This document shows, piece by piece, positions 1 to 8,299 of a DNA stretch of 64,000 nt. Source of the stretch: Maritimibacter sp. (GTDB lineage Bacteria; Pseudomonadota; Alphaproteobacteria; Rhodobacterales; Rhodobacteraceae); contig CP051232.1 in the NCBI GenBank assembly GCA_017792445.1, positions 2,826,001-2,890,000 on the forward strand, given 5' to 3'. Both the position numbers and the translations under genes were made by a program. The notes beneath the pieces are model-generated. The model ran no database searches, had not been told where the DNA came from, and saw only the letters and a list, made by a program, of their open reading frames with translations. Position 1 is the stretch's first letter; every line of letters begins with the position of its first letter.

Positions 1-109
1 GCGCGACCTTCAGCCCCCGGCCAGCCGCATCGCGGGCGATGCCGCAGCCGTTGATGCCGCCGCCGATGACGAAAAGGTCGTGGACCGGTCCTGTGTCTTG
101 CGTTTCCAT
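1..109 (-). CDS. glpD: Glycerol-3-phosphate dehydrogenase, N-terminal fragment (window edge)
   Basis: Only the first 36 codons lie in the window; the rest continues past base 1. The start ATG is at 109. After a short lead comes the FAD-binding dinucleotide signature VIGGGINGCGIARDAAGRG, which is highly typical of aerobic membrane-associated GlpD (glycerol-3-phosphate to dihydroxyacetone phosphate, electrons to quinone). Other FAD-dependent oxidoreductases share GxGxxG, but the GGINGCGIARDAAGRG run is characteristic of GlpD. No good Shine-Dalgarno is seen before the ATG. It lies downstream of, and on the same strand as, the ArsR-type gene. Confidence 0.8.
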   Translation of the reverse strand, partial: METQDTGPVHDLFVIGGGINGCGIARDAAGRGLKVA

Positions 110-169
110 GGGGCAGTTATGTAGCGTCGTGCGCCACATCGCCACCGGGCAATTTGCGGTGACGCAGGG

Positions 170-520
170 TCATTCTGCGCTGTCGCGCGGTTCCTGTCCG
201 GCAGAGAGTTCGCGTTCCAGAAACGCCTCGAAAGCATCAAGGTTCACCGGCTCGAACTGACCGAAGCCCTGCATCCAGACCGACGCCGCCTTCAGCGCGT
301 CGGGTTCCAGCTTGCACCACTTCACGCGGCCGCGTTTCTCCTGACTGATCAGGCCGGCGCGGGTAAGGATCGCAAGGTGCTTCGAGATCGCGGCCAGCGA
401 CATCTCGAACGGCTCTGCCACGTCGGTCACCGCCATGTCGTCTTCCAGAAGCATGGTCAGGATCGCGCGCCGGGTGGGGTCGGCGAGGGCGGCGAACACG
501 GTGTCGAGGGTGGGCTCCAT
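170..520 (-). CDS. ArsR/SmtB-family winged-helix transcriptional regulator
   Basis: A 116-aa winged-helix repressor. From the chosen start (MEPTLDTVFAALADPTRR) it shows the usual ArsR opening, then a helix-turn-helix with recognition segment SLAAISKHLAILTRAGLI and a short wing. No metal-binding Cys cluster (ELCVCDL type) is present, so it is probably not a metal sensor. It resembles the ArsR group that usually controls SRPBCC/AHSA1 proteins. An upstream in-frame start at 559 (MVDQ) overlaps a perfect palindrome likely to be its own operator, so I prefer the start at 520. Target genes are unknown. glpD lies 60 bp downstream on the same strand, but co-regulation is only inferred from position. 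Confidence 0.8.
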   Translation of the reverse strand: MEPTLDTVFAALADPTRRAILTMLLEDDMAVTDVAEPFEMSLAAISKHLAILTRAGLISQEKRGRVKWCKLEPDALKAASVWMQGFGQFEPVNLDAFEAFLERELSAGQEPRDSAE

Positions 521-551
521 TCCAGCGGAGTGACAGCGCCCGCAGGTTTGG

Positions 552-567
552 TCAACCATTCGGTTGA
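552..567. promoter_or_regulatory. Putative ArsR operator palindrome
   Basis: TCAACC-ATTC-GGTTGA is a perfect inverted repeat with 6-bp arms and a 4-bp centre. It sits about 30 bp upstream of the preferred arsR start and covers the alternative start codon. Palindromes of the type AACCnnnnGGTT are typical of the non-metal ArsR group, so autoregulation is likely. Confidence 0.55.
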
Positions 568-736
568 ATTTGCCATTTCGCCCGATCCGCGCGGTGCGGC
601 CGCGTCCCGGTGGCGGTAACGGTTTCGATGTCTAGCAAAATCAGTGACTTAGTTGGTGAAGGAGAGGGGCTTTGCCAGCTTGACTCCGAACCGGTCCGTT
701 TCTAGGTTCGCCGCGACTGAACGGGGGTTCCGCATT

Positions 737-1069
737 TTGGTCGATCCGGAAGACAAGGCCCGCCTCGAGAGGCTGGACCAGAGGATTGCCGCGCTGAAAG
801 ACGCGAATGCGCCGAAGCCCCGCGAGACGACACATGCCGTGGGCGGCGCAGAGCTTGCCTGGCGGATGGTGATCGAACTGGTGGCCGGGATCGTGATCGG
901 TTCCGGCATCGGCTTTGGGCTCGACACGCTGTTCGGGACGATGCCGATCTTCCTGGTTCTGTTCACCCTGTTCGGCTTTGCGGCCGGCGTGCAGACACTG
1001 ATGCGCACGGCTCGCGCCGCGCAGGAAAAGAACGACAGGGCCGAGGGGCCCGAGAAGGACGAGGGATAG
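737..1069 (+). CDS. atpI: ATP synthase protein I
   Basis: A small hydrophobic accessory protein encoded first in the FO operon and thought to help assemble the c-ring. A charged N-terminal helix ([18 protein letters not shown]) is followed by two membrane helices (roughly [17 protein letters not shown] and [17 protein letters not shown]) and a charged tail, the normal AtpI plan. No ATG is available. The frame opens at TTG 653 (or GTG 656), but the family normally begins at the DPExKARL segment, so I choose TTG 737. The start is uncertain. The stop lies 4 bp before atpB. Confidence 0.8.
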   Translation: MVDPEDKARLERLDQRIAALKDANAPKPRETTHAVGGAELAWRMVIELVAGIVIGSGIGFGLDTLFGTMPIFLVLFTLFGFAAGVQTLMRTARAAQEKNDRAEGPEKDEG

Positions 1070-1073
1070 GATC

Positions 1074-1850
1074 GTGGCGACCGAAGAACACAGCGAAGGC
1101 CTTGTCTTCCACCCGATGGACCAGTTCGTCGTGAAGCCGCTGTTCGGCTCGGCGGGCGACCCGGTTCACTGGTACACGATCACCAACGTCACGCTGTGGA
1201 TGTTCCTTACGATCGTTGCGATCTCGGCGCTTCTGGTGCTGGGCACGCGCGGCCGGGCCGTCATCCCGACCAAGCTTCAGTCGGTCGCGGAGCTGGCCTA
1301 CGGCTTCATCTACAAGATGGTCGAGGACGTGGCGGGCCGCGATGCGGTGCGCTTCTTCCCCTATGTCTTCACGCTGTTCATGTTCATCGTGATGTCGAAC
1401 TTCCTTGGCCTGCTGCCGACGGCGTTCACCACGACCTCGCACCTTGCGGTTACGGTGATCCTTGCGCTGGCGGTGTTCCTGACGGTCACCATCACCGGCT
1501 TCGTCCTGCACGGCAGCAAGTTCCTTGGCCTGTTCTGGGTCAGCTCGGCCCCGCTGGCGATCCGCCCGGTGCTGGCTGTGATCGAGGTGATTTCCTACTT
1601 CGTCCGCCCGGTCAGCCACTCTATTCGTCTCATGGGCAACATGATGGCCGGCCACGCGGTTATCAAAGTGTTCGCCGCCTTCGCGCCGCTGATCCTGCTG
1701 TCGGGCGTAGGTGTGCTGGTGACCCCGCTGTCCATCCTCGCCATCACCGCGATGTACGCTCTGGAGACGCTGGTGGCCTTCATCCAGGCCTACGTCTTCA
1801 CGATCCTGACCTGCGTGTACCTGAAGGACGCGCTGCATCCGTCGCACTAA
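1074..1850 (+). CDS. atpB: FO ATP synthase subunit a
   Basis: A 258-aa integral membrane protein forming the proton half-channels of FO. It has several membrane helices and the essential arginine in the segment [13 protein letters not shown] (Arg185), which faces the c-subunit carboxylate. Length and motif fit alphaproteobacterial AtpB. The start is GTG at 1074, 4 bp after the atpI stop, which implies coupled translation. It is followed after 70 bp by atpE. Confidence 0.96.
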   Translation: MATEEHSEGLVFHPMDQFVVKPLFGSAGDPVHWYTITNVTLWMFLTIVAISALLVLGTRGRAVIPTKLQSVAELAYGFIYKMVEDVAGRDAVRFFPYVFTLFMFIVMSNFLGLLPTAFTTTSHLAVTVILALAVFLTVTITGFVLHGSKFLGLFWVSSAPLAIRPVLAVIEVISYFVRPVSHSIRLMGNMMAGHAVIKVFAAFAPLILLSGVGVLVTPLSILAITAMYALETLVAFIQAYVFTILTCVYLKDALHPSH

Positions 1851-1920
1851 TGCCCGGGGGCATGTGCCCCCGACGCTTGAACCCAATCATCAGCCAATTC
1901 CAACGTAAGGAGAAACGATC

Positions 1921-2157
1921 ATGGAAGGCGATATCGCACAAATGGGCGCCTACCTCGGCGCCGGTCTGACCGCCATCGGCATGGGTGGCGCTGCCATCGG
2001 TGTGGGCAACGTGGTCGGCAACTTCCTCGCCGGCGCCCTGCGCAACCCGTCCGCTGCTGGCGGCCAGACCGCGACCATGTTCATCGGCGTCGCCTTCGCG
2101 GAAGCCCTGGGGATCTTCTCGTTCCTCGTCGCGCTTCTGCTGATGTTCGCCGTCTGA
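1921..2157 (+). CDS. atpE: FO ATP synthase subunit c
   Basis: A 78-aa two-helix hairpin proteolipid that forms the rotor ring. Glycine-rich helix 1 ([21 protein letters not shown]), the polar loop ARNP (around residues 39-43) and helix 2 carrying the proton-binding carboxylate Glu61 (FAEALGIF) are all present. Residues around the site look like a proton-type rather than a sodium-type ring. A good Shine-Dalgarno (AAGGAGAAACGATC) precedes ATG 1921. A stable stem-loop follows the gene, which fits the higher output needed for the multi-copy ring. Confidence 0.97.
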   Translation: MEGDIAQMGAYLGAGLTAIGMGGAAIGVGNVVGNFLAGALRNPSAAGGQTATMFIGVAFAEALGIFSFLVALLLMFAV

Positions 2158-2180
2158 TATCCTTCTGAAACTCCTTACGC

Positions 2181-2206
2181 TCGGTTGGGCCTTCGGGCCC
2201 GGCCGA
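2181..2206 (+). other. Stem-loop with UUCG tetraloop after atpE
   Basis: An 11-bp stem (two U-G wobbles) closed by a C(UUCG)G tetraloop lies between the atpE stop and atpX. There is no U-tract, so it is more likely a 3' stabiliser or processing barrier that raises atpE mRNA relative to downstream genes than a full terminator. This role is inferred. Confidence 0.55.
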
Positions 2207-2231
2207 AAGTGACAGGTGTCAGGGGGACGAC

Positions 2232-2807
2232 ATGGCAGGAAACACCGATACCCACGCGGTAGCCGAGGCCGGCCACGGCGCGGCTGACGCCGCGGCGCAC
2301 GGCGGCGGCGACGCTGTCGGTATGCCGCAGCTCGACTTCTCGAGCTGGCCGAACCAGATCTTCTGGCTGATCGTCACGCTTGTGGTGATCTACTTCATCC
2401 TCAGCCGCGTGGCGCTGCCGCGGATCGCATCGGTTCTGGCCGAGCGGGCCGGGACGGTGACCAACGATATCGCTGCGGCCGAAGAGCTGAAGCTGAAAGC
2501 GCAGGAAGCGGAGGACGCCTACAACCAGGCGCTCGCCGATGCCCGTGCCGAAGCGAACCGGATCATCGGGGAAGCCAAGGCCGAGATTCAGGCGGAACTG
2601 GACGAGGCGAATGCCAAGGCCGACGCCGAGATCGCGGCCCGCACCGCCGAGTCGGAAAAGGCGATTGCCGACATCCGCGCCAACGCGGTGGCAAGCGTCG
2701 AGGAAGTCGCCAAGGCGACCGCTGCCGAGATCGTCGCGGCGCTGGGCGGATCCGCCGATGCTTCGACCGTCGACGACGCCGTGCAAAGCCAGATGAAAGG
2801 GGCCTGA
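2232..2807 (+). CDS. atpX: FO ATP synthase subunit b' (second b-type stator subunit)
   Basis: A 191-aa peripheral-stalk subunit. A low-complexity N-terminus (His/Ala/Gly) precedes one membrane helix ([21 protein letters not shown]) and then a long Ala/Glu/Lys-rich coiled coil (about residues 60-170). Phototrophs and many alphaproteobacteria carry two diverged b subunits (b and b'). This first copy with the N-terminal extension is the b' form (also called atpG or atpF2). The stop overlaps the start of atpF by one base. Confidence 0.93.
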   Translation: MAGNTDTHAVAEAGHGAADAAAHGGGDAVGMPQLDFSSWPNQIFWLIVTLVVIYFILSRVALPRIASVLAERAGTVTNDIAAAEELKLKAQEAEDAYNQALADARAEANRIIGEAKAEIQAELDEANAKADAEIAARTAESEKAIADIRANAVASVEEVAKATAAEIVAALGGSADASTVDDAVQSQMKGA

Positions 2808-3367
2808 TGATGCGCAAACTCGCCATTCTCCCGGCCCTCTTCGCCGCCGGTCCGGCGCTGGCCGCCACGGGGCCCTTCGTGTCCCTGTGGAACACCAACT
2901 TCGTCGTGCTGATCGCCTTCGTGGTCTTCGTCGGCCTGCTGCTGGTCCTGGGCGTGCCCAAGATCCTCGGCAACATGCTGGACAAGCGCGCGGACACGAT
3001 CCGGAGCGAACTGGACGAGGCCAAGGCGCTGCGTGAAGAAGCGCAGACGATCCTTGCTTCCTACGAGCGCAAGCAGAAGGAAGTCGCGGAGCAGTCGGAG
3101 CGCATCGTGGCCAAGGCCAAGGACGAGGCGCGTCAGGCGGCCGAGCAGGCCAAGGCCGATCTCGAAGCCTCGATGGCCCGCCGCATGGCCGGTGCCGAAG
3201 AGCAGATCGCCTCGGCTCAGGCCCGCGCGGTGAAAGAGGTCAAGGACCAGGCGGTCACCGTGGCAGTCGCTGCGGCGCGTGAAGTCATCGCCAAGCAGAT
3301 GACCGCGCAGGCGGCCAACAAGATGATCGACGACTCGATCGCCACCGTCGAGAGCAAGCTGCACTAA
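2807..3367 (+). CDS. atpF: FO ATP synthase subunit b
   Basis: A 186-aa stator subunit. An N-terminal hydrophobic stretch that could be a cleaved signal ([19 protein letters not shown]) is followed by a membrane segment (FVVLIAFVVFVGLLLVLGVPKIL) and a long amphipathic coiled coil rich in Glu, Ala, Arg and Lys. It pairs with b' to connect FO to F1. The ATG overlaps the atpX stop codon, so translation is coupled. It is the last gene of the operon; F1 genes are not in this window, as is usual for this order of bacteria. Confidence 0.95.
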   Translation: MMRKLAILPALFAAGPALAATGPFVSLWNTNFVVLIAFVVFVGLLLVLGVPKILGNMLDKRADTIRSELDEAKALREEAQTILASYERKQKEVAEQSERIVAKAKDEARQAAEQAKADLEASMARRMAGAEEQIASAQARAVKEVKDQAVTVAVAAAREVIAKQMTAQAANKMIDDSIATVESKLH

Positions 3368-3392
3368 GCGGCTGCCCTTACCGGCAAAGAAT

Positions 3393-3418
3393 AAACCCGG
3401 CCAGTGGCCGGGTTTTTT
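3393..3418 (+). terminator. Rho-independent terminator of the FO operon
   Basis: Perfect 10-bp arms AAACCCGGCC / GGCCGGGTTT around an AGT loop, continuing into a run of six T. It lies 26 bp after the atpF stop and before the convergent SDR gene. Confidence 0.92.
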
Positions 3419-3445
3419 CGTTTCTCCGGGTGCGGTCCGGCAGGC

Positions 3446-4201
3446 TTATTGCGCGGTATAGGCGCCGTCGGCCAGATGGTAGCTGCCGGTGATGAAGCTG
3501 GCGCGGTCGGACAACAGGAAGCAGACAAGCGCCGAAATCTCTTCGGATTCGCCCAGCCGCCCGATCGGGTGCAGGGCGATCAGCCCTTCACGCTGTTCGT
3601 CGGTCATGGCGTTTTGGATCAGCGGCGTGTTGATGAAGGCCGGCCCCACCGCGTTCACGCGGATGCCCTTGGCGCTGTACTCGATGGCGGCGTTCTTGGT
3701 CAGGCCGATCACGCCGTGCTTGGCGGTCACATAGGCTGACGACTGCGCGAAGCCCACCGAGCCGAGGATCGACGCGATGTTCACGATGGCGCCGCCTCCG
3801 GTTTTCTCCATCGCGGCGATTTCGTAGCGGCAGCCGTAGAACACGCCGTTCAGGTTCACGTTGATCACCTGATGCCAGCCGTCGAGCGGGTATTCGCCCA
3901 CCGGCGCGGCCGGGCCGCCGATGCCGGCGTTGTTCACCGCGAGGTCCAGCTTGCCGAAGCTCGAGACGGCCTTGTCGACCATCGCCTCGACCTGTTCCGG
4001 CTTACTGACGTCGACCGAGAACGCCTCGGCAGTGCCGCCCGCGTCGCGGATCTTCTGGGCCTGTTCCTCGGCCTGATCCATGTGAAGGTCGGCGACCAGC
4101 ACCTTCGCGCCGTTCGCGGCGAGTTCCTCGACAATGGCTGCGCCGATGCCCGACGCGCCGCCGGTGACGATGGCGGATTTGCCTTCGAATTGCTTGTCCA
4201 T
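3446..4201 (-). CDS. Short-chain dehydrogenase/reductase (SDR)
   Basis: A 251-aa classical SDR. NAD(P)-binding TGGASGIG at residues 13-20, NNAG at 90-93, catalytic Ser144, and Tyr157/Lys161 in SSAYVTAKHG are all present. An acidic residue after beta strand 2 (VADLH) suggests NAD(H) preference. Substrate is not predictable; relatives are annotated as glucose 1-dehydrogenase or 3-oxoacyl-ACP reductase-like. It stands alone, converging on the atp terminator. Confidence 0.9.
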   Translation of the reverse strand: MDKQFEGKSAIVTGGASGIGAAIVEELAANGAKVLVADLHMDQAEEQAQKIRDAGGTAEAFSVDVSKPEQVEAMVDKAVSSFGKLDLAVNNAGIGGPAAPVGEYPLDGWHQVINVNLNGVFYGCRYEIAAMEKTGGGAIVNIASILGSVGFAQSSAYVTAKHGVIGLTKNAAIEYSAKGIRVNAVGPAFINTPLIQNAMTDEQREGLIALHPIGRLGESEEISALVCFLLSDRASFITGSYHLADGAYTAQ

Positions 4202-4486
4202 CTGATGCTCCTGTCTGTGCGGGGCAGGGGCTTTGCGCGGATCGGAATTGCGCGATCACTGCCCCCGGCGGACCGGATCGGGCCCGTCTTCCCCACAAAG
4301 ATGGGACCGGACGTCGCGTCGCTTCAAGGCGCCCCGGCGCGGCTTGTTAACGCGGTTAAGTGTGCGCTGTCGCACGGAACTTTCACTTGGGCGCTACAGA
4401 AGAAACCTGCGCCGCCTAATCATGTTAGGATAGCCCTGCTGCCGCACGTCCGATTCATTCCCATTCCGAATTGAAGGACCGCTTCC
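4202..4486. other. Intergenic region between divergent SDR and hydrolase genes
   Basis: 285 bp upstream of two divergently transcribed genes, so it must hold both promoters. I find no convincing operator, RNA gene or repeat. The last part before the hydrolase start carries a GAAGGA Shine-Dalgarno. Confidence 0.5.
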
Positions 4487-6412
4487 ATGACACCCGACCA
4501 AATCCTGCAAACCCTTGTCGCGCTGCTGTCCGGCACGGGCGAACCCGCCTTCGAAGCATTAAGGGACGGGGGGCACGACGACCGCTATCCGGTCGTGATC
4601 GAAAGCTGTCCGCGCCCGCTGGGGCCGCTGGAGGTCGAGGGGCAGACCGTCATCTGCGGCCGCGTCTCGGTGCCCGAGGATCACGACGCCGAAGGGGGCG
4701 AGACCATTCCGCTGGCCTTCGCGATCCTGAAATCCCGCTCTGCCGCGCCAGCGCCCGACCCGGTGATCTACCTGCACGGCGGCCCCGGCGGCTATACGGT
4801 GCAAAGCATTCCCGACAATGCGGCGATCTTCGACTTCCTGAGAAACCGGCGGGATCTGGTGATCTTCGACCAGCGCGCCGCGGGCATCTCGGACCGGACG
4901 ATCGCCTGCTACAACGCCTTCGCCGAGGATTTCATGGGCTTTGCGCGGCCGGATGAAGAGACGATGTTCGATGCGGATCAGCCGCTGGCGCATTGCATCA
5001 CCGAGATGGTCGATAGCGGCATCGACCTGTCCCTGTACAACACCACGCAAAGCGCGCTGGACGTGCGGGCGATCATGCATGCCCTGGGCTATCCAACCTA
5101 CAACGCCTTCGGCATCTCCTACGGCACCAAGCTGGGGCAGGAACTGCTGCGCGCCGCGCCCGAGGGGCTGCGCAGTCTGGTGATCGACAGCATCAGCCTG
5201 ATCGACCAGCCCGCGTATGACACGAACGGCGTCCCGCCCGATCAGGCGCTTGGCTGGATCGTGGATTTCTGCGCCGAGGACGAGGCCTGCGCTGCCGCGT
5301 ATCCCGATCTGGAGTCCACGGTTCACGAGGCGGCGGATTACCTTGCCCAGACCGGCGTCACGGTTGCCGGGACAGAGTTCGGGCCGGAGTTGATCGAAGC
5401 CCTGCTGTCGCAAAGCAACAAGACCGGCGGCCCCTTCACGGCTTACATGCCGCAGGTCCTGACAGAGATCGCGGCAGGCGATACCACGACGCTGACGCGG
5501 CTTCTGACCGGCGGCTTCGTGCCCGATGTCTCGGTCGCCGGTCTGATGGCGCGGTTCGGCGGCGATCTAAGCGAACCGGACCGGACCATAGCAGAGGTGC
5601 TGTTCATGCAGGCCGAGCAGATGCGCAGCCTTCAGGGGTCGGCGTCCAGCCTTCTGAACACGCTGTCCGACGACCTTTCGTCGGCAGCGGCGGACACCGA
5701 GCAGTTGCTGGACTCCGCCCTGTCCGAAGTGGCGCTTGGGATGGAGGCCCCGGCGCAGCTGGCGATGGTGCAGTCCTACACCAGCCTGATCGGGCAAGAG
5801 CCGGACAAGGCGGATATCGTGGCCTTCGTGACCGAGAACTTCCCGGCGACCGAACTGCCGCGCCTGCTGGCGCTGGTCGAGGCGATGTCGGAAGACGACG
5901 TGGCGGCTTTCTACACGCGCGCGGTCATCGATGCGGCCCGGCTGACCTCGGCGGCGCGGATGAGCCTGACGCTGGGCATCATCGCGTGCCAGGAGGATTT
6001 TCCCTTCAACTCGGCGGAAGGGTTCGACGCGGTCTCTGCCGACTACCGGTTCCCGGTGATCGACGCCGGGGTGCGGCCGGACACCTATCCCTTGTACGGC
6101 TTCTGCGAGTTGTTCGAGCAGCATCCGCGCGACGGCTATCACGACGCGGTACAAAGCGATCTGCCGGTGCTGGCGATGGCGGGGACGAAGGACACACAGA
6201 CCAATCCGGACGCGGCCGAGCGCGTGGTGTCGACGCTGCCCAACGGACAGGCGGTGCTGTTCCCGGAAGCGGGGCACGGGGTGATCATGTTCTCGCCCTG
6301 CGCCCGCGACATCGCGGTGGGGTTTCTCGAAGACCCGCAGGCCGAAGTCAGCACCGTCTGCACCGAGGCGCTGAAGCCCAAGTTCTACATCCCGCCTGCG
6401 CCTGCGGAATGA
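4487..6412 (+). CDS. Alpha/beta hydrolase, S33 (prolyl/tripeptidyl aminopeptidase-like) family
   Basis: A 641-aa serine hydrolase. The oxyanion motif HGGPGG is at residues 97-102, the nucleophile Ser211 sits in GISYG, and the remaining triad is Asp569 (AGTKDTQ) and His597 (EAGHGV). The C-terminal third matches the TAP-like domain arrangement of tripeptidyl/prolyl aminopeptidases. About 230 residues between core and C-terminal domain form a large lid or insertion (residues 290-520). No clear signal peptide is seen from the ATG at 4487, although many relatives are exported. It stands alone and is followed by a shared terminator with the convergent ompA-like gene. Natural substrate is unknown. 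Confidence 0.85.
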   Translation: MTPDQILQTLVALLSGTGEPAFEALRDGGHDDRYPVVIESCPRPLGPLEVEGQTVICGRVSVPEDHDAEGGETIPLAFAILKSRSAAPAPDPVIYLHGGPGGYTVQSIPDNAAIFDFLRNRRDLVIFDQRAAGISDRTIACYNAFAEDFMGFARPDEETMFDADQPLAHCITEMVDSGIDLSLYNTTQSALDVRAIMHALGYPTYNAFGISYGTKLGQELLRAAPEGLRSLVIDSISLIDQPAYDTNGVPPDQALGWIVDFCAEDEACAAAYPDLESTVHEAADYLAQTGVTVAGTEFGPELIEALLSQSNKTGGPFTAYMPQVLTEIAAGDTTTLTRLLTGGFVPDVSVAGLMARFGGDLSEPDRTIAEVLFMQAEQMRSLQGSASSLLNTLSDDLSSAAADTEQLLDSALSEVALGMEAPAQLAMVQSYTSLIGQEPDKADIVAFVTENFPATELPRLLALVEAMSEDDVAAFYTRAVIDAARLTSAARMSLTLGIIACQEDFPFNSAEGFDAVSADYRFPVIDAGVRPDTYPLYGFCELFEQHPRDGYHDAVQSDLPVLAMAGTKDTQTNPDAAERVVSTLPNGQAVLFPEAGHGVIMFSPCARDIAVGFLEDPQAEVSTVCTEALKPKFYIPPAPAE

Positions 6413-6439
6413 AGGGCGCGCTTCACGTTGCGCCACGAA

Positions 6440-6466
6440 AAAGGCCGGGCGCTGGGCCCGGCCTTT
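6440..6466. terminator. Bidirectional terminator between hydrolase and OmpA-family genes
   Basis: Perfect 11-bp arms AAAGGCCGGGC / GCCCGGCCTTT with a 5-base loop, A-rich on one side and T-containing on the other. It sits between two convergent genes. Confidence 0.85.
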
Positions 6467-6489
6467 CCTGTTTCCAGCGAACCGACGGA

Positions 6490-7155
6490 TCAGTTCGGGA
6501 TGATCGTGATGTCCACGCGGCGGTTCTGGGCGCGGCCCTCGGGCGTCAGGTTCGACGCGATGGGGGCGTCCTCGCCCCGGCCGCTGACCGAGACGCGCGA
6601 CGACGGGGTGCCCGCGCCGATCAGCACCGACGCGACCGAGTTGGCGCGGCGGACCGACAGGTCCTGGTTGTACGAGGCAGCGCCGGTGTTGTCAGTGTGG
6701 CCCACGACCTGAACGACCGAGTTCGGGTACTGCTGCAGGCTGTTGGCCAGAACGCGCAGGTCGCCCTGCAGCGAGGAGCTGACGGCGGCGCTGTCGGTCG
6801 GGAACAGGATGTCCTGCGGCATACGCACGGTCAGCGTGTTGCCGTTGTTGATGATCTGGATGCCCGAGTTGTCGAAGTCGCGGCGCAGTTCCGCGGCCTG
6901 CTTGTCGAGGTCATAGCCTACCGCCGCGCCGACACCGGCGCCGACGAGGCCGCCGATCAGCGCGCCACGACGGCGCGAGCCAGCGTCGTCGCCCACGGCG
7001 ACACCGGCCAGCGCGCCCAGAAGGCCGCCGATCGCCGCGCCTTCCCCGGTGCGCTGGTTCGGGTTGTTGGTGGGGGTGTCCGGGCTGGTACAGGCGGTCA
7101 GGGCCAGTGCCGAGACGGTGGCCAGGACCAGCGGGGTTTTCAGGGTGATCGGCAT
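6490..7155 (-). CDS. OmpA-family outer-membrane lipoprotein with glycine-zipper region
   Basis: A 221-aa lipoprotein. The N-terminal signal ends in the lipobox LTAC (Cys about residue 20). A glycine-zipper segment (GAAIGGLLGALAGVAVG and GALIGGLVGAGVGAAVGYD) follows, then a C-terminal OmpA-like peptidoglycan-binding domain with the signature GHTDNTGAASYNQDLSVRRA and a late NRRVDI. It likely anchors the outer membrane to peptidoglycan, like the YiaD family. The ATG at 7155 is chosen because the signal peptide begins there; upstream in-frame sequence is not protein-like. Confidence 0.92.
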   Translation of the reverse strand: MPITLKTPLVLATVSALALTACTSPDTPTNNPNQRTGEGAAIGGLLGALAGVAVGDDAGSRRRGALIGGLVGAGVGAAVGYDLDKQAAELRRDFDNSGIQIINNGNTLTVRMPQDILFPTDSAAVSSSLQGDLRVLANSLQQYPNSVVQVVGHTDNTGAASYNQDLSVRRANSVASVLIGAGTPSSRVSVSGRGEDAPIASNLTPEGRAQNRRVDITIIPN

Positions 7156-7335
7156 GTCTTTGTGCCCTCTGCTCGTGCTTTGCGTTGCGACGAACTTACA
7201 GCTAGCGCGGGGCGGCTCCAAGGCCATGCCTCGCAATTGTGAGCGGTTCTTTGCCTGCGAAATCACGCGAAAGTAATTCGGTTTCACGCGCCGGTCCTGC
7301 GCTTCGATCCTTTGTACGCTTCGCGGGCCCCGGCC

Positions 7336-8196
7336 TCAGGCCTCGGCGCGGGCGGCCTCGTAGGCCAGAAGCGCGCGCTTGACGGGCAGGCCCCAGTGAT
7401 AGCCGCCAAGGCCGCCGGACTTGCGCAGCGCGCGGTGGCAGGGGATCAGCCAGCTGATCGGGTTGCGGCCCACGGCGGTGCCGACCGCGCGGACTGCGCG
7501 GGGATTGCCGATGGCGCGGGCGATCTCGGAATAGGTGGTGACCTGCCCCGAGGGGATCGACAGCAGCGCCTCCCACACCTTGATCTGGAACGGAGCGCCG
7601 ATCAGGAACAGCGGCGTCGGCTGACCCGCGTTCTGCACCCCGAACGCGTTCAGCACCCACGGGCGCAGCGCCATCGGATCCTCGACGAAGGTGGCCTTGG
7701 GCCAGCGCGACAGCAAATCCTCCATCGCGGCCTCTTCCCCCATCTCGGCGGCGAAGCCGATGCCGCAGATGCCCTTGTCGGTGCCCATCACAAGCGCCGG
7801 GCCGAAGGGGCTTTCGAACCAGCCCCACAGGATCGTCAGACCCTCGCCGTGGCGGGCGAAGTCGCCGGGGCTCATCGCCTCCCACCGCAGGAACAGGTCG
7901 TGCAGGCGGCCGGGGCCGGACAGGCCGACGGCGTGGCTGGTGGCCAGCGTGGTGAAGTTCGACCGCAGCATCGCGCGCGCGTGGTCCAGCGTCAGGTACT
8001 GCTGATAGCGTTTGGGCGAAACGCCGACCCACTTGCTGAACAGCCGCTGGAAATGCGCCGGGCTCATGTTCATCGCGCCGGCGAGGTCGTCCAGCGACAT
8101 CGCATCGGCCCCGCCTTCGTCGATCAGGTCGATGGCGCGCCGCATCACGGCGAAATGATAGCTGTCTTCCGGGCTTTGATGGGTCATCGCGTTCAT
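7336..8196 (-). CDS. AraC-type regulator fused to methylated-DNA-[protein]-cysteine methyltransferase
   Basis: A 286-aa two-domain protein. Residues 10-115 form an AraC-type helix-turn-helix pair (SLDDLAGAMNMSPAHFQRLFSKWVGVSPKRY). Residues 120-286 form an O6-methylguanine-DNA methyltransferase with the acceptor Cys253 in PCHRAL. It lacks the N-terminal zinc-binding methylphosphotriester domain of E. coli Ada, so it is the short Ada form common in alphaproteobacteria. It should directly reverse alkylation damage; whether the HTH part still regulates genes is unclear. A second methyltransferase of this type lies at 26230-26694. Confidence 0.92.
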   Translation of the reverse strand: MNAMTHQSPEDSYHFAVMRRAIDLIDEGGADAMSLDDLAGAMNMSPAHFQRLFSKWVGVSPKRYQQYLTLDHARAMLRSNFTTLATSHAVGLSGPGRLHDLFLRWEAMSPGDFARHGEGLTILWGWFESPFGPALVMGTDKGICGIGFAAEMGEEAAMEDLLSRWPKATFVEDPMALRPWVLNAFGVQNAGQPTPLFLIGAPFQIKVWEALLSIPSGQVTTYSEIARAIGNPRAVRAVGTAVGRNPISWLIPCHRALRKSGGLGGYHWGLPVKRALLAYEAARAEA

Positions 8197-8299
8197 CCTT
8201 GATTGGCCCTAATTTACGGCACGGTCCCAGCCTCTGCGACCCGTTTCCTGCGGTATGGGAACACGAGGCCCGGTTGCGCTTGCAGCCGGAGCAGGCCCC

